Origin: Massilia eburnea
GTDB lineage: Bacteria > Pseudomonadota > Gammaproteobacteria > Burkholderiales > Burkholderiaceae_D
DNA: 64,000 bases
Assembly: GCF_009720745.1 (NCBI RefSeq)
Contig: NZ_WNKX01000008.1
Span: forward strand, 168,557-232,556
Direction of reading: 5' to 3'
The translations under genes were made by a program, and so were the position numbers. The notes beneath the pieces are model-generated. The model ran no database searches, had not been told where the DNA came from, and was given only the letters and a program-made list of their open reading frames with translations. Numbering within the stretch: position 1 is the stretch's first letter; every line of letters begins with the position of its first letter. Of the stretch, positions 36,873 through 44,807 are shown piece by piece.

Positions 36873-38258
36873 ATGAAAAAGACGATCCTTACCCTTGCAG
36901 CGGCGGCCTTGCTGGCCGGCTGCAGCCTGGCGCCGACCTATGAGCGCCCGGTCTCGCCGGTCGCTGCGGCCTGGCCGCAAGGCGAGGCCTACAAGCCCGC
37001 CAACGCCGGCGCGGATGCCAAGCCAGCCAGCGAAATCGCCTGGCAGGACTTCATCGGCGACCAGCAACTGCGCGACGTCGTGGAACTGGCGCTGAAAAAC
37101 AACCGCGACCTGCGTGTCTCGGCGCTGAACATCGAAAAGGCGAGGGCGCAGTACGGCATCGACCGTGCCGCCCAGCTGCCGAAAGTGAATGCCCAGGTGG
37201 GTCAGAGCGCCGCACGTGCGCCGGGCGGTGACATCAGCCGCCAATATACCGGCGGCCTGGCGCTTGCGGCCTATGAACTCGACCTGTTCGGCAAACTGCG
37301 CAACTCCTCGGAAGCCGGCTTGCAGTCCTACCTTGGCACGCAGGAAGCGCAACGCGCCCAGCGTTTAAGCCTGGTATCCGAAATCGCTACTACCTGGCTT
37401 GGCCTGGCTGCCGACAAGGAGCGCCTGCGCCTGGCGCAGGACACGCTGAAGAGCCAGCAAATTACATTTGAGCTGAGCAAGCGCCGCTTCGAATCGGGCG
37501 CAACTTCGGGGCTCGACACGTACGAAGCACAAACCAGTGTCGAAGCCGCGCGCAACGACATGGCCCTGTACACCGCCCAGGTAGCGGCCGGCGAGAACGC
37601 GCTGGCCCTGCTGGTCGGCACCCAAGTGCCGGCAAGCCTGCTGCCGCAGGCATTGCCGACCGCAGTGACCACGCTGGCCGAACTGCCGGAAGGCGCGCCG
37701 TCCACCGTGCTGCTGCAACGTCCCGACGTGCTGGAAGCGGAGCATGCGCTGAAAGCGGCCAACGCCAATATCGGCGTGGCGCGCGCCGCTTTCTTCCCGA
37801 GCATTACGCTGACCGGCACCGCAGGCAGCGCAAGCAATAGCCTGGGTAACTTGTTCAAGGCCGGCACCGGCGCCTGGACCTTCCTGCCGCAACTGACGCT
37901 GCCGCTGTTCGACGCCGGCGCCAACAGCGCAAGGCTGGACATCGCCAGGGCGGACAATGGCATCGCCGTGGCGCGCTACGAAAAAGCGATCCAGTCTGCC
38001 TTCCGCGAGGTGGCCGACGCCCTGGCACAGCGTGGCACGCTGGATGAACGGGTGGAATCGCAAGCCGCGCTGACGGAAGCCGCCAGCCGCAGCTACCGCA
38101 TCCACGAAGCGCGCTACCAGAAAGGCGCCGAATCCTACCTGAACGCCCTGGTGTCGCAGCGAGCGTTATACGCCGCCCAGCAAGGCCTGATCAGCGTGCG
38201 CCTGGCGAAAGCCGCCAACCAGGTAACCCTGTACAAAGTGCTGGGAGGCTGGGCCTGA
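36873..38258 (+). CDS. RND efflux outer-membrane factor (OprM/NodT-type)
   Basis: A 461-residue outer-membrane channel lipoprotein. Lipobox LLAGC (about residue 17), then the OprM-type start SLAPTYERPVSP, two OEP repeats with long helices, and the RPDVLEAEHALKAANANIG motif at the repeat junction (about 285-303). The start at 36873 follows GGAGG and lies one base after the pump stop; a longer frame from 36852 overlaps the pump gene. The stop is followed at once by a composite palindromic repeat. Confidence 0.92.
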   Translation: MKKTILTLAAAALLAGCSLAPTYERPVSPVAAAWPQGEAYKPANAGADAKPASEIAWQDFIGDQQLRDVVELALKNNRDLRVSALNIEKARAQYGIDRAAQLPKVNAQVGQSAARAPGGDISRQYTGGLALAAYELDLFGKLRNSSEAGLQSYLGTQEAQRAQRLSLVSEIATTWLGLAADKERLRLAQDTLKSQQITFELSKRRFESGATSGLDTYEAQTSVEAARNDMALYTAQVAAGENALALLVGTQVPASLLPQALPTAVTTLAELPEGAPSTVLLQRPDVLEAEHALKAANANIGVARAAFFPSITLTGTAGSASNSLGNLFKAGTGAWTFLPQLTLPLFDAGANSARLDIARADNGIAVARYEKAIQSAFREVADALAQRGTLDERVESQAALTEAASRSYRIHEARYQKGAESYLNALVSQRALYAAQQGLISVRLAKAANQVTLYKVLGGWA

Positions 38259-38260
38259 CG

Positions 38261-38325
38261 AAACCGGCGGCCGTGGAACAGGAGGGTGTCAGACCCTGTG
38301 GGTCTGACACCGGCTTACCGGTTTT
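38261..38325. repeat. dispersed composite palindrome, copy 1
   Basis: Inner arms GGTGTCAGACCC (38285-38296) and GGGTCTGACACC (38300-38311), perfect over 12 bases with a 3-base loop; outer arms AAACCGG (38261-38267) and CCGGTTT (38318-38324). It fills the whole gap between the outer-membrane factor gene and the convergent GNAT gene, touching the GNAT stop. It would serve as a strong bidirectional transcript-end hairpin. Confidence 0.75.
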
Positions 38326-38828
38326 CAGTCCAGATCAATCCCCGCCGGCGGCATCCACTCCATCAAGTTGTAGACGCCATCCACCGCCAGGATCTCGAAC
38401 CCGCAACGCTGCAGCAGCCGCAACGCCGGGCTGCCCAGCGCGACATTCAACCGCACCGGCAGGCGCAGACGCTCCCCTTGTGCCTGCAAGCTGCGCAACA
38501 ACCCAAGCCCGATCCCACGGTTTCGGTATTCCGGCAGGAGGCAGATATCGAGGATGCGCAATTCGCCCGGCCCATAATCAACGAACAGCCGCCCAACCGG
38601 ACGCTCACGATCCATGATCACGGCCAGGTCGGCATTCGGGTATTGGGATTCGAACCAGGACTGCTGCGCCCTGAACTGCACGCCTTGAAGAAGTGTCTCC
38701 GTGGCGAGGTCGCAGCCTCCCATACGAACTTCGGTGTTGCGCGTACAAGCGTACAACTGCTGCATGAACGCCATATCGCCTGCTTCGGCAGGCCGCATCT
38801 CAATCGAGCGAGAGGTACGGGAGGGCAT
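38325..38828 (-). CDS. GNAT-family N-acetyltransferase
   Basis: A 167-residue acetyltransferase with the GNAT acetyl-CoA-binding motif A visible as LLPEYRNRGIGLGLL (about 97-111, R-x-x-G-I-G loop) and a C-terminal LRLLQRCGFEI strand-helix. The N-terminus MPSRTSRSIEMRPAEAGD may start at the second Met (residue 11). The acceptor substrate is unknown. Divergent from the TetR gene and convergent with the efflux operon. Confidence 0.85.
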   Translation of the reverse strand: MPSRTSRSIEMRPAEAGDMAFMQQLYACTRNTEVRMGGCDLATETLLQGVQFRAQQSWFESQYPNADLAVIMDRERPVGRLFVDYGPGELRILDICLLPEYRNRGIGLGLLRSLQAQGERLRLPVRLNVALGSPALRLLQRCGFEILAVDGVYNLMEWMPPAGIDLD

Positions 38829-38920
38829 ATCACTTTTCCTTTAAGAATGAAGTAACTGCCGTTCAATCATAGCACGTTGTAATTTGACAAAGCTCAATCC
38901 CTTGGCCATTGTTACGCCTT

Positions 38921-39526
38921 ATGACAGAAAAACGCCACATCGACCCTGAACGCGCGGCCAACCGCCGCCGCCAGGTACTGGACGCCGCCGCCACCTGTTT
39001 CCGCCGCAGCGGATTCCACGGCGCCAGCATGTCCGAGATTTCCAAGGCGGCCGGCATGAGCGCCGGCCACATTTATAACTACTTCGCCAGCAAAGACGCG
39101 ATCATCGCCGCCTTCGTGGAAGAAAACGAAACGCGGGTGCATGAAATCATCAGCAAGATCGGCAGCCAGCCGGACCCGCTGCAAGCGATCATCGACGACG
39201 TCGAGCAGAGCGTCCACAACAACCTCGACCCCGACCACTGGGCACTGCCGCTGGAAATCGCCGCCGAAAGCGCCCGCAATCCCGCCATAGCAGCCTTGAG
39301 CCAGCAAGCCGACCGCCGCATGTGCGAGAGCCTTCTCGCGTTGCTGAAGTCCGGCCGCGAAAAACACGGCCTGGCTGCCGACGACATCACCGTCGAAGGG
39401 CGCATGCAGGCTGTGATCTGCCTGCACCAGGGGCTGCAACTGAGGGTGTTGAATTATCCTGAACTGCCGGTCGCCGAGCTGGTGAAATCCTTCCGCATCG
39501 CCATGCAGGCGCTCCTATTCACTTGA
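38921..39526 (+). CDS. TetR-family transcriptional regulator
   Basis: A 201-residue regulator. N-terminal helix-turn-helix at about 25-55 (GASMSEISKAAGMSAGHIYNYF) and a helical ligand-binding C-terminal half. ATG at 38921 is chosen; a TTG four codons earlier is less likely. A TTGACA box lies at about 38884. It is the only repressor-type gene near the RND operon and is the best candidate to bind the 32497 palindrome, although the GNAT gene lies between them. The following FAH gene starts 11 bases after its stop. Confidence 0.87.
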   Translation: MTEKRHIDPERAANRRRQVLDAAATCFRRSGFHGASMSEISKAAGMSAGHIYNYFASKDAIIAAFVEENETRVHEIISKIGSQPDPLQAIIDDVEQSVHNNLDPDHWALPLEIAAESARNPAIAALSQQADRRMCESLLALLKSGREKHGLAADDITVEGRMQAVICLHQGLQLRVLNYPELPVAELVKSFRIAMQALLFT

Positions 39527-39537
39527 GGCCAATAGAA

Positions 39538-40245
39538 ATGACCAATTTCATCTTCCCGCCGCACCAGGTCGCGGCACTGCACATCCACGGCACCGAAGAA
39601 CGCTTTCCGGTGCGCCGCGTCTACTGCGTGGGGCGCAACTACGCCGGCCACGCGCGCGAGATGGGTTCCGACCCGGACCGCGAGCCGCCATTCTTCTTCT
39701 GCAAACCGGGCGACGCATCGGCTGTCGTGCCGGTTGCGCCGGGCGCGGTGGCTGAACTGCCATACCCGCCGCAGACCAGCAATTATCATTACGAGTGCGA
39801 ACTGGTGGTGGCGATCGGCGCCGGCGGCAGCGACATCTCCGTGGCGGACGCGCCAAAGCACATCTTCGGCTACGCAGTAGGGCTGGACATGACCCGCCGC
39901 GACCTGCAAGGAAAAATGAAGGACGCAGGCCGCCCGTGGGAAATCGGCAAAGCCTTCGACTATTCCGCCCCAGTAGGCGAATTGCGCCGCGCGTCAGAAG
40001 CGCCAGGCGTCGAAAGCGCCGCGATCGCGCTGGCGCTGGACGGAGCAGTGCGCCAATCCAGCAGTACCGACCACATGATCTGGTCGGTTTCCGAAACCAT
40101 CGCCAACCTCTCCACGCTGTTCCGCCTCGAACCCGGCGACCTGATATTCACCGGCACCCCCGAAGGCGTCGGCGCGGTCACGCGCGGCCAATCCCTGACC
40201 GGCAGCATCGAAGGCCTGGCCAGCCTCTCCGTAAAGTTCATCTAA
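39538..40245 (+). CDS. fumarylacetoacetate hydrolase (FAH) family protein
   Basis: A 235-residue FAH-fold enzyme. The active-site metal ligands are in YHYECELVVAIG (Glu residues) and the later AVGLDMTRRDLQ (Asp), followed by WEIGKAFDYSAPVG and the family hallmark FTGTPEGVGAV near residue 205. Closest functional groups are fumarylpyruvate/acylpyruvate hydrolases of aromatic catabolism. No ring-cleavage genes are adjacent, so the substrate is open. ATG at 39538 preferred over an upstream TTG at 39523. Confidence 0.87.
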   Translation: MTNFIFPPHQVAALHIHGTEERFPVRRVYCVGRNYAGHAREMGSDPDREPPFFFCKPGDASAVVPVAPGAVAELPYPPQTSNYHYECELVVAIGAGGSDISVADAPKHIFGYAVGLDMTRRDLQGKMKDAGRPWEIGKAFDYSAPVGELRRASEAPGVESAAIALALDGAVRQSSSTDHMIWSVSETIANLSTLFRLEPGDLIFTGTPEGVGAVTRGQSLTGSIEGLASLSVKFI

Positions 40246-41112
40246 TCACGGCCAGTGAGCAGGACGCGTCTGACCCGCGCGGGTCAGACGGGCGACGGCA
40301 ACCGCCCGCGTCCCATCCAGCGCACCAGCTTCGATCGCAACGTCTTCCGCGCTCCCTACCGCAAACTCGCGCGGATTAATCCGCACCATCCTCCCACCCC
40401 GCTGCACCACGCCCTGCCCAAAATGGCGTACCGAAGGAATCGCCGTCCCCGCCACTAACTCAATCACCAGCGGACGCCGCACCTTCTCCAGCCAAGCCTC
40501 CAACCGAGCCGCCTGCATCTCACTGCGCCGCTCAATCCAGCCCCAATCCCCGAACATCAGGATATTTGGCCGCGCCAAGCCGCCGCAGCCGGGGCAGCGG
40601 GGCGGTTCATTACGCAGTCGGCAAGCGTCAGCGTCGACATCAGGCACAAATGTATCCGCCGCCCAGATCTTGCTGCAGCAAGGCTCCAGGCACTGCAGAT
40701 GATGAATCGACCCATGGCATTCATACACCGCACGCGGATCGAACCCCGCCTTCTGGAACTGCCCATCCACATTACTGGTAAAGACAAAGCAGCCATGATC
40801 CATCGCCGCGCCCCATTCCCGCAGCAGCGCAAATCCTTCATGCGGCATAGTCTCGCGATACAGTGCCAAACGGTGGCCGTAAAACCCCCAGGCCAAAGCC
40901 GGATCATCATGGAAAGTGCGCGGCGACGCGATACTGGTGAACGCCATCTGCGCCCGGCCGAGGGCAGGGTAGGCCTTCCAGAATCCCTCGTTGCCACGGA
41001 AATCCGGCAAGCCTGAATCCACGCCAATGCCCGCGCCGGCCGCGATCACCAGCCCATCCGATTGCGCAATGAGTTCGGCCGCGCGCGCAGCCTGGAGTCG
41101 ATCGATAGCCAT
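40246..41112 (-). CDS. Sir2/CobB-type NAD-dependent deacylase-like protein
   Basis: A 288-residue sirtuin-like protein. NAD-binding motif GAGIGVDSGLPDFRG (about 27-41), TSNVDGQF near 115, catalytic His in ECHGS (about 133) and four cysteines in CLEPCC and CPGC for a zinc ribbon (one candidate extra Cys). The start at 41112 (MAIDRLQAARA) has no better upstream choice. The last 14 or so residues (LTRAGQTRPAHWP) are encoded by a copy of the dispersed palindrome at 40267-40290, so the natural C-terminus has probably been altered by the repeat. Convergent with the FAH gene with no gap. Confidence 0.82.
   Translation of the reverse strand: MAIDRLQAARAAELIAQSDGLVIAAGAGIGVDSGLPDFRGNEGFWKAYPALGRAQMAFTSIASPRTFHDDPALAWGFYGHRLALYRETMPHEGFALLREWGAAMDHGCFVFTSNVDGQFQKAGFDPRAVYECHGSIHHLQCLEPCCSKIWAADTFVPDVDADACRLRNEPPRCPGCGGLARPNILMFGDWGWIERRSEMQAARLEAWLEKVRRPLVIELVAGTAIPSVRHFGQGVVQRGGRMVRINPREFAVGSAEDVAIEAGALDGTRAVAVARLTRAGQTRPAHWP
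40267..40290. repeat. dispersed palindrome, copy 2, inside the sirtuin 3' end
   Basis: CGTCTGACCC (40267-40276) and GGGTCAGACG (40281-40290) are perfect 10-base arms around GCGC. It is the same core as the copies at 38285, 49050 and 52467, but here it lies in frame within coding sequence and lacks the outer AAACCGG arms. Confidence 0.7.
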
Positions 41113-41132
41113 TCCTGTAGTTTGAGGTAACT

Positions 41133-41163
41133 TTGACAAAACCACAAATTGCTCTGATATAAT
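41133..41163 (+). promoter_or_regulatory. sigma-70 promoter of the tRNA-Pro gene
   Basis: TTGACA (41133-41138) and TATAAT (41158-41163), both perfect hexamers, though with a long 19-base spacer. The tRNA begins 14 bases after the -10 box. Confidence 0.65.
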
Positions 41164-41176
41164 CTGTGGCTCGAGT

Positions 41177-41253
41177 CGGGGCGTAGCGCAGCCTGGTAGC
41201 GTACCTGCATGGGGTGCAGGGGGTCGGAAGTTCGAATCTTCTCGCCCCGACCA
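41177..41253 (+). tRNA. tRNA-Pro (anticodon GGG)
   Basis: A 77-base tRNA with acceptor stem CGGGGCG/CGCCCCG (41177-41183, 41243-41249), D arm, anticodon stem CCTGC/GCAGG enclosing ATGGGGT (anticodon GGG, reads CCC and CCU), T arm GGTCGGAAGTTCGAATCTTC-type, discriminator A and an encoded CCA. Closely similar to E. coli proL. Confidence 0.96.
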
Positions 41254-41267
41254 ACAGTATCAAAGAA

Positions 41268-41293
41268 AAAGGCCAATCCTCGGATTGGCCTTT
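41268..41293. terminator. bidirectional terminator between tRNA-Pro and a small lipoprotein gene
   Basis: GGCCAATCC (41271-41279) and GGATTGGCC (41282-41290) with a TC loop, AAA on one side and TTT on the other. The minus-strand side has the longer T-run (TTTTTCTTT), so it serves both the tRNA and the convergent lipoprotein gene. Confidence 0.85.
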
Positions 41294-41319
41294 GTACTTT
41301 CTGGTTCAGGTGGCGCGAG

Positions 41320-41550
41320 TCAGCGATTAGGGCCAGACCCGAGGTTGGCCGACTGGTTCTGCACTTGACGTTCCAATTCCTCTTTGGAGACCACCTTTGC
41401 ATCGCCGTAGGCTGGGGTGCCCGCCTTACGTGCAATATGGGATCCGGTCATCACGTACGTCTCTTCGTGAACGGCACTGTCCTTTTGAGGCAGGTCTGAG
41501 CAGCCGGACACGAGTGCCACGCATGCCGCGGCAAAGATCATTTTCTTCAT
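41320..41550 (-). CDS. small hypothetical lipoprotein
   Basis: A 76-residue lipoprotein: short signal MKKMIFAAACVALVSGC with the lipobox VSGC (cysteine 17), then a hydrophilic 59-residue mature part with a YVMTGSHIARKAG segment and a Glu/Gln-rich C-terminus. AGGGAGAT-type RBS precedes the ATG. The TGSxI(P/A)R motif recurs in small betaproteobacterial lipoproteins of unknown role. I do not recognise a named family. Confidence 0.7.
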   Translation of the reverse strand: MKKMIFAAACVALVSGCSDLPQKDSAVHEETYVMTGSHIARKAGTPAYGDAKVVSKEELERQVQNQSANLGSGPNR

Positions 41551-41628
41551 ACATCTCCCTGACTTTTATGGATTAGGAAAACCCGGAGCGCTCACGCTCA
41601 AGGTGCACTGACCAATTTAGCATGTCAT

Positions 41629-41656
41629 TTGTCACATTTTTGTATTTTTTTATAAT
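41629..41656 (+). promoter_or_regulatory. sigma-70 promoter upstream of the VOC gene
   Basis: TTGTCA (41629-41634), 16-base spacer, TATAAT (41651-41656), in a strongly AT-rich stretch. The predicted transcript has a leader of about 130 bases before the VOC start at 41795. Confidence 0.65.
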
Positions 41657-41754
41657 ATTTATGTTTGTGACAATCTGCGAGCTTCTTGCTTGAAATGAAG
41701 TGCTATATTCGCGACGGCGTTTGATGTCGATTTCGGGAAAGCTGGCGCGTCGTA

Positions 41755-41783
41755 GGATTGCAAACCTCCTGCAAATCCTTTTT
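41755..41783 (+). other. hairpin with T-run in the VOC leader, possible attenuator
   Basis: GGATTGCA (41755-41762) pairs with TGCAAATCC (41770-41778) with one bulged base, followed by TTTTT (41779-41783), ending 11 bases before the VOC ATG. It looks like a weak terminator inside the leader. Could also be chance; no leader peptide is apparent. Confidence 0.35.
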
Positions 41784-41794
41784 GAGAGATCAAC

Positions 41795-42199
41795 ATGAAC
41801 AAGCAAATCTTCGTCAACCTGCCCGTCAAGAACCTGGAAAAGTCGAAGGCTTTCTTCGCCGCCCTGGGCTACACCTTCAACCCCCAGTTCACTAACGAAA
41901 ATGCTGCCAGCATGGTGATCCATGAAGACAGCATTTACGCGATGCTGCTGGCCGAAGACTTCTTCCGCAACTTTACCGGCAAGCCTATCGTCAACGCTCA
42001 TGAGGCGACCGAAGTCCTGGTTTGCTTATCCTGCGAGAGCCGTGAAGAGGTTGATGAACTGGTGCGCAAGGCCGTAGCGGCCGGGGGCAAGACCCCGCGC
42101 GAACCGCAGGACCATGGCTTTATGTACGCCCATGGCTTTGAAGACCTGGATGGGCATACCTGGGAGCTGGTCCATATGGCGCAGCAATCCCAACAGTGA
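41795..42199 (+). CDS. VOC-superfamily (glyoxalase/bleomycin-resistance-like) protein
   Basis: A 134-residue single VOC module pair: N-terminal FVNLPVKNLEKSKAFFAALGY and C-terminal HGFMYAHGFEDLDGHTWELVHM, the usual start and end of the PhnB/glyoxalase-like fold. Metal ligands of true glyoxalase I are not clearly all present, so the catalytic role is open. Long AT-rich leader with its own promoter. Confidence 0.85.
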   Translation: MNKQIFVNLPVKNLEKSKAFFAALGYTFNPQFTNENAASMVIHEDSIYAMLLAEDFFRNFTGKPIVNAHEATEVLVCLSCESREEVDELVRKAVAAGGKTPREPQDHGFMYAHGFEDLDGHTWELVHMAQQSQQ

Positions 42200-42288
42200 C
42201 AAAACTCTTGGTCACGGTGACAATTTAATAGAATCCCAGCAAATTTCGAAACTAGACTGATTAATAGAATAATTCGCTGGAGGTCATC

Positions 42289-42501
42289 GTGCTTTCCTGG
42301 TGGGTACGCTGGTTATTGATTGCAACGGTAGGGCTGTCTGCGTCCATGTATGCCATGGACACGGTGCGGGTGGCTTCCACGTTGCCTGTGCCGCCGCCCA
42401 TCCAGCCAAAGGAAGCCAAGGCGAACGAAAAAAAGCCGGCCAATGCCGTTGCCAAGGCGTCGCAAATGGACAAGGTGGCCGATGCGCTGGAAGGTCACTG
42501 A
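42289..42501 (+). CDS. small single-pass membrane protein, unknown
   Basis: A 70-residue protein starting at GTG 42289 with GGAGG 5 bases upstream, which supports translation. One N-terminal membrane helix or uncleaved signal (about 3-23), a Pro-rich stretch (LPVPPPIQPKEAK) and a Lys/Ala-rich C-terminus. Opposing open frames on the other strand lack an RBS. Two copies of TTAATAGAAT lie upstream (42225-42234, 42261-42270). No family recognised. Confidence 0.5.
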   Translation: MLSWWVRWLLIATVGLSASMYAMDTVRVASTLPVPPPIQPKEAKANEKKPANAVAKASQMDKVADALEGH

Positions 42502-42630
42502 TTCCAAAAGCCGCTTTATTCCGTCCAGCCGCCCGAGAAATTTCATCAGGTACTCATAAAATTGTTGCTCTGAGGTAAGTTACTATCGAGCGCCCGCGTC
42601 GTCCTGCCGCGGATCGTTCGAAAGGTAACC

Positions 42631-44796
42631 ATGAGCAAACAACATAGGGATGTGTCCCTCTCCCGCAGGACCTTTTGTGCCGGCTCCGTCAGCCTCGCGG
42701 CGCTTGGCCCGCTCGGGATCACCGCCTGCGGGGGCGGATCGCCGTCAGCGCAGTCGCCCCAAGGTTCCGCCAGTACGCCGCCACCCGCGCCTGTCACCCA
42801 GGCCCGCACCTTCACCCATCCCGGCTTGCTGCATACTGAAGCGGACTTCGCACGCATGCGCGCCAAGGTGGCGGCGGGCGCGCAGCCCTGGCTGGACGGC
42901 TGGAACAAGCTGCTGCGCACAGGCCACTCGAACCTGGATGCCAGCCCGCGCCCATTGCAAACCGTGATCCGCGGTGGCGATGGCAGCAATTTCGGCCAGC
43001 TGTTTATCGACGTGGCCCGCAGCTACCAGCTGGCGGTGCGCTGGAAGGTGACCGGCGACACGGCATTCGCCGATAAGGCGGTGGAATTCCTGGACGCCTG
43101 GTCGTCCACGCTGACCACAGTCACCGGTAATTCCGACCGCTTCCTGGCCGCAGGCATCTACGGCTACCAGTTCGCCAATGCTGCAGAAATCATGCGGACA
43201 TACTCCGGCTGGGCCGCCGCAGACTTTGCGCGTTTCCAGAACATGATGCTGACTGTGTTCTATCCCCTGAACCATGAGTTCCTGATTACGCATAACGGTT
43301 CCGAGATCACCAATTTCTGGGCCAACTGGGACCTGTGCAACATGGCCTGCATGCTGGCGATCGGCGTGCTGTGCGACCGCCAGGACGTCTATGACGAGGC
43401 GGCATCCTATTTCCTGACAGGCCGCGGCAACGGCGCCTCTAGCCAGATGGTACCCTTTGTCCACCCCGGCTATCTGGGCCAATGGCAGGAAAGTTCGCGC
43501 GACCAGGGGCACTCCACGCTCGGCATCGGACTCGCCGGCGCGTTTTGCGAAATGGCCTGGAACCAGGGCGACGATTTCTACGGCTACGACAACAACCGCT
43601 TTCTTGCAGGTGCTGAATACGTAGCCAAGGCCAATCTGTCCGATGCCAGCGGCAATCGGTACTATCTCTCGATGCCTTTCGATACCCTTGTCAACAGGCA
43701 GGGCACGGGTACTGCCATCGCGGGAGGCCCCTTGCCGCATTTACGTCCGGTCTGGGAAATGATTTATCACCACTACGTCAACCGGCTTGGGCTGGCAGCG
43801 CCGTTCTGCGCGCAGATGACGGCCATGATGCGTCCGGAAGGCGACGGCGGCGGCGGCGACCAGCTTGGCGTGGGAACGCTGACGTTCAGCCGTGATCCGC
43901 TCACTGCGAATGCGGCGCCGAGCGGCCTGACGGCTCGGCTGGTGGGCGGCAACGTCGAACTGTCCTGGTGGGGAACGGCGACGGCCAGCAGCTACACGGT
44001 GTTGCGCTCGCCTGTGGCGGGCGGGCCTTACACTACCGTTGCCGCCGGCATCAGCGGCCTGCTCACCTACACCGACAGCGGCATGGAACCCGGTCCCTAT
44101 TATTACGCGGTCACGGCGCAGACGCCCACGGGCAATAGCGCACCATCAAAAGAGGCGCGCGTCGCGACGGCGGTGGTACCGCATACGGTTCTTCAATTCA
44201 GCGAGTCCCAGGGCACGACGGTGTCCGATTCCAGCGGCAATGCCCACGACGGCACCTTGATGAACGGAGCCCAATGGACGCAAGGCAGGCAAGGCAATGC
44301 CGTCTTGCTTGATGGTGTCGACGACTACATCGCGCTGCCGGCAAAACTGGTGAGCGACCTGGCCGACTTTACGATCGCGCTGTGGGTCTTCTGGGACGGC
44401 GGCAGCAATTGGTCGCGTATTTTCGATTTAGGATCCGGCCCCACCCATTACATGTTCCTGACGCCAAAAGCTGAAGACGGCAGCATGCGCTTCGCCATCA
44501 ATCTGATGAATGGCTGGGGTGACCAGGCGTTGACGACCGCGGCTTTGCCCACCGGACAATGGGTGCATGTGGCGGTGACTCTGTCTGGCACCACTGGCAC
44601 CATGTACGTGAACGGCAGCGCGGTGGCGACCAATACCGCGATGACCCATGCGCCGTTCCGCATGCGCAGTACGACGCAGAACTGGATAGGCCGTTCGCAA
44701 TACCCGCGCGATCCATACTTCAAGGGGAAAATAGACGATTTCCGCATCTATAATGGGGCCCTGAGTGCGGCGCAGGTCGCCGCTTTGGCCACTTAG
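42631..44796 (+). CDS. Tat-exported alginate-lyase-like lipoprotein with Fn3 and LamG domains
   Basis: A 721-residue protein. The N-terminus has a twin-arginine motif SRRTFC (residues 11-16) and a lipobox ITAC with cysteine 33, so it is likely folded in the cytoplasm, Tat-exported and lipidated. An alginate-lyase-family helical domain spans about 65-400 (HPGLLHTEADFARMRAKV start; NGSEITNFWANWD mid). It is followed by an Fn3-like module (about 425-512) and a LamG/concanavalin-like jelly roll (about 520-720). This suggests a surface enzyme acting on uronic-acid polysaccharide, with a C-terminal sugar-binding module. The polymer is not known. The metallophosphoesterase gene starts 11 bases later. 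Confidence 0.82.
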   Translation: MSKQHRDVSLSRRTFCAGSVSLAALGPLGITACGGGSPSAQSPQGSASTPPPAPVTQARTFTHPGLLHTEADFARMRAKVAAGAQPWLDGWNKLLRTGHSNLDASPRPLQTVIRGGDGSNFGQLFIDVARSYQLAVRWKVTGDTAFADKAVEFLDAWSSTLTTVTGNSDRFLAAGIYGYQFANAAEIMRTYSGWAAADFARFQNMMLTVFYPLNHEFLITHNGSEITNFWANWDLCNMACMLAIGVLCDRQDVYDEAASYFLTGRGNGASSQMVPFVHPGYLGQWQESSRDQGHSTLGIGLAGAFCEMAWNQGDDFYGYDNNRFLAGAEYVAKANLSDASGNRYYLSMPFDTLVNRQGTGTAIAGGPLPHLRPVWEMIYHHYVNRLGLAAPFCAQMTAMMRPEGDGGGGDQLGVGTLTFSRDPLTANAAPSGLTARLVGGNVELSWWGTATASSYTVLRSPVAGGPYTTVAAGISGLLTYTDSGMEPGPYYYAVTAQTPTGNSAPSKEARVATAVVPHTVLQFSESQGTTVSDSSGNAHDGTLMNGAQWTQGRQGNAVLLDGVDDYIALPAKLVSDLADFTIALWVFWDGGSNWSRIFDLGSGPTHYMFLTPKAEDGSMRFAINLMNGWGDQALTTAALPTGQWVHVAVTLSGTTGTMYVNGSAVATNTAMTHAPFRMRSTTQNWIGRSQYPRDPYFKGKIDDFRIYNGALSAAQVAALAT

Positions 44797-44807
44797 GAGC
44801 GTCAGCG

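Noticed and set aside
41573..42001. 142-codon minus-strand frame over the VOC gene and its leader
   Set aside because: It covers the VOC gene backwards and runs into an AT-rich promoter region; no RBS or family resemblance.
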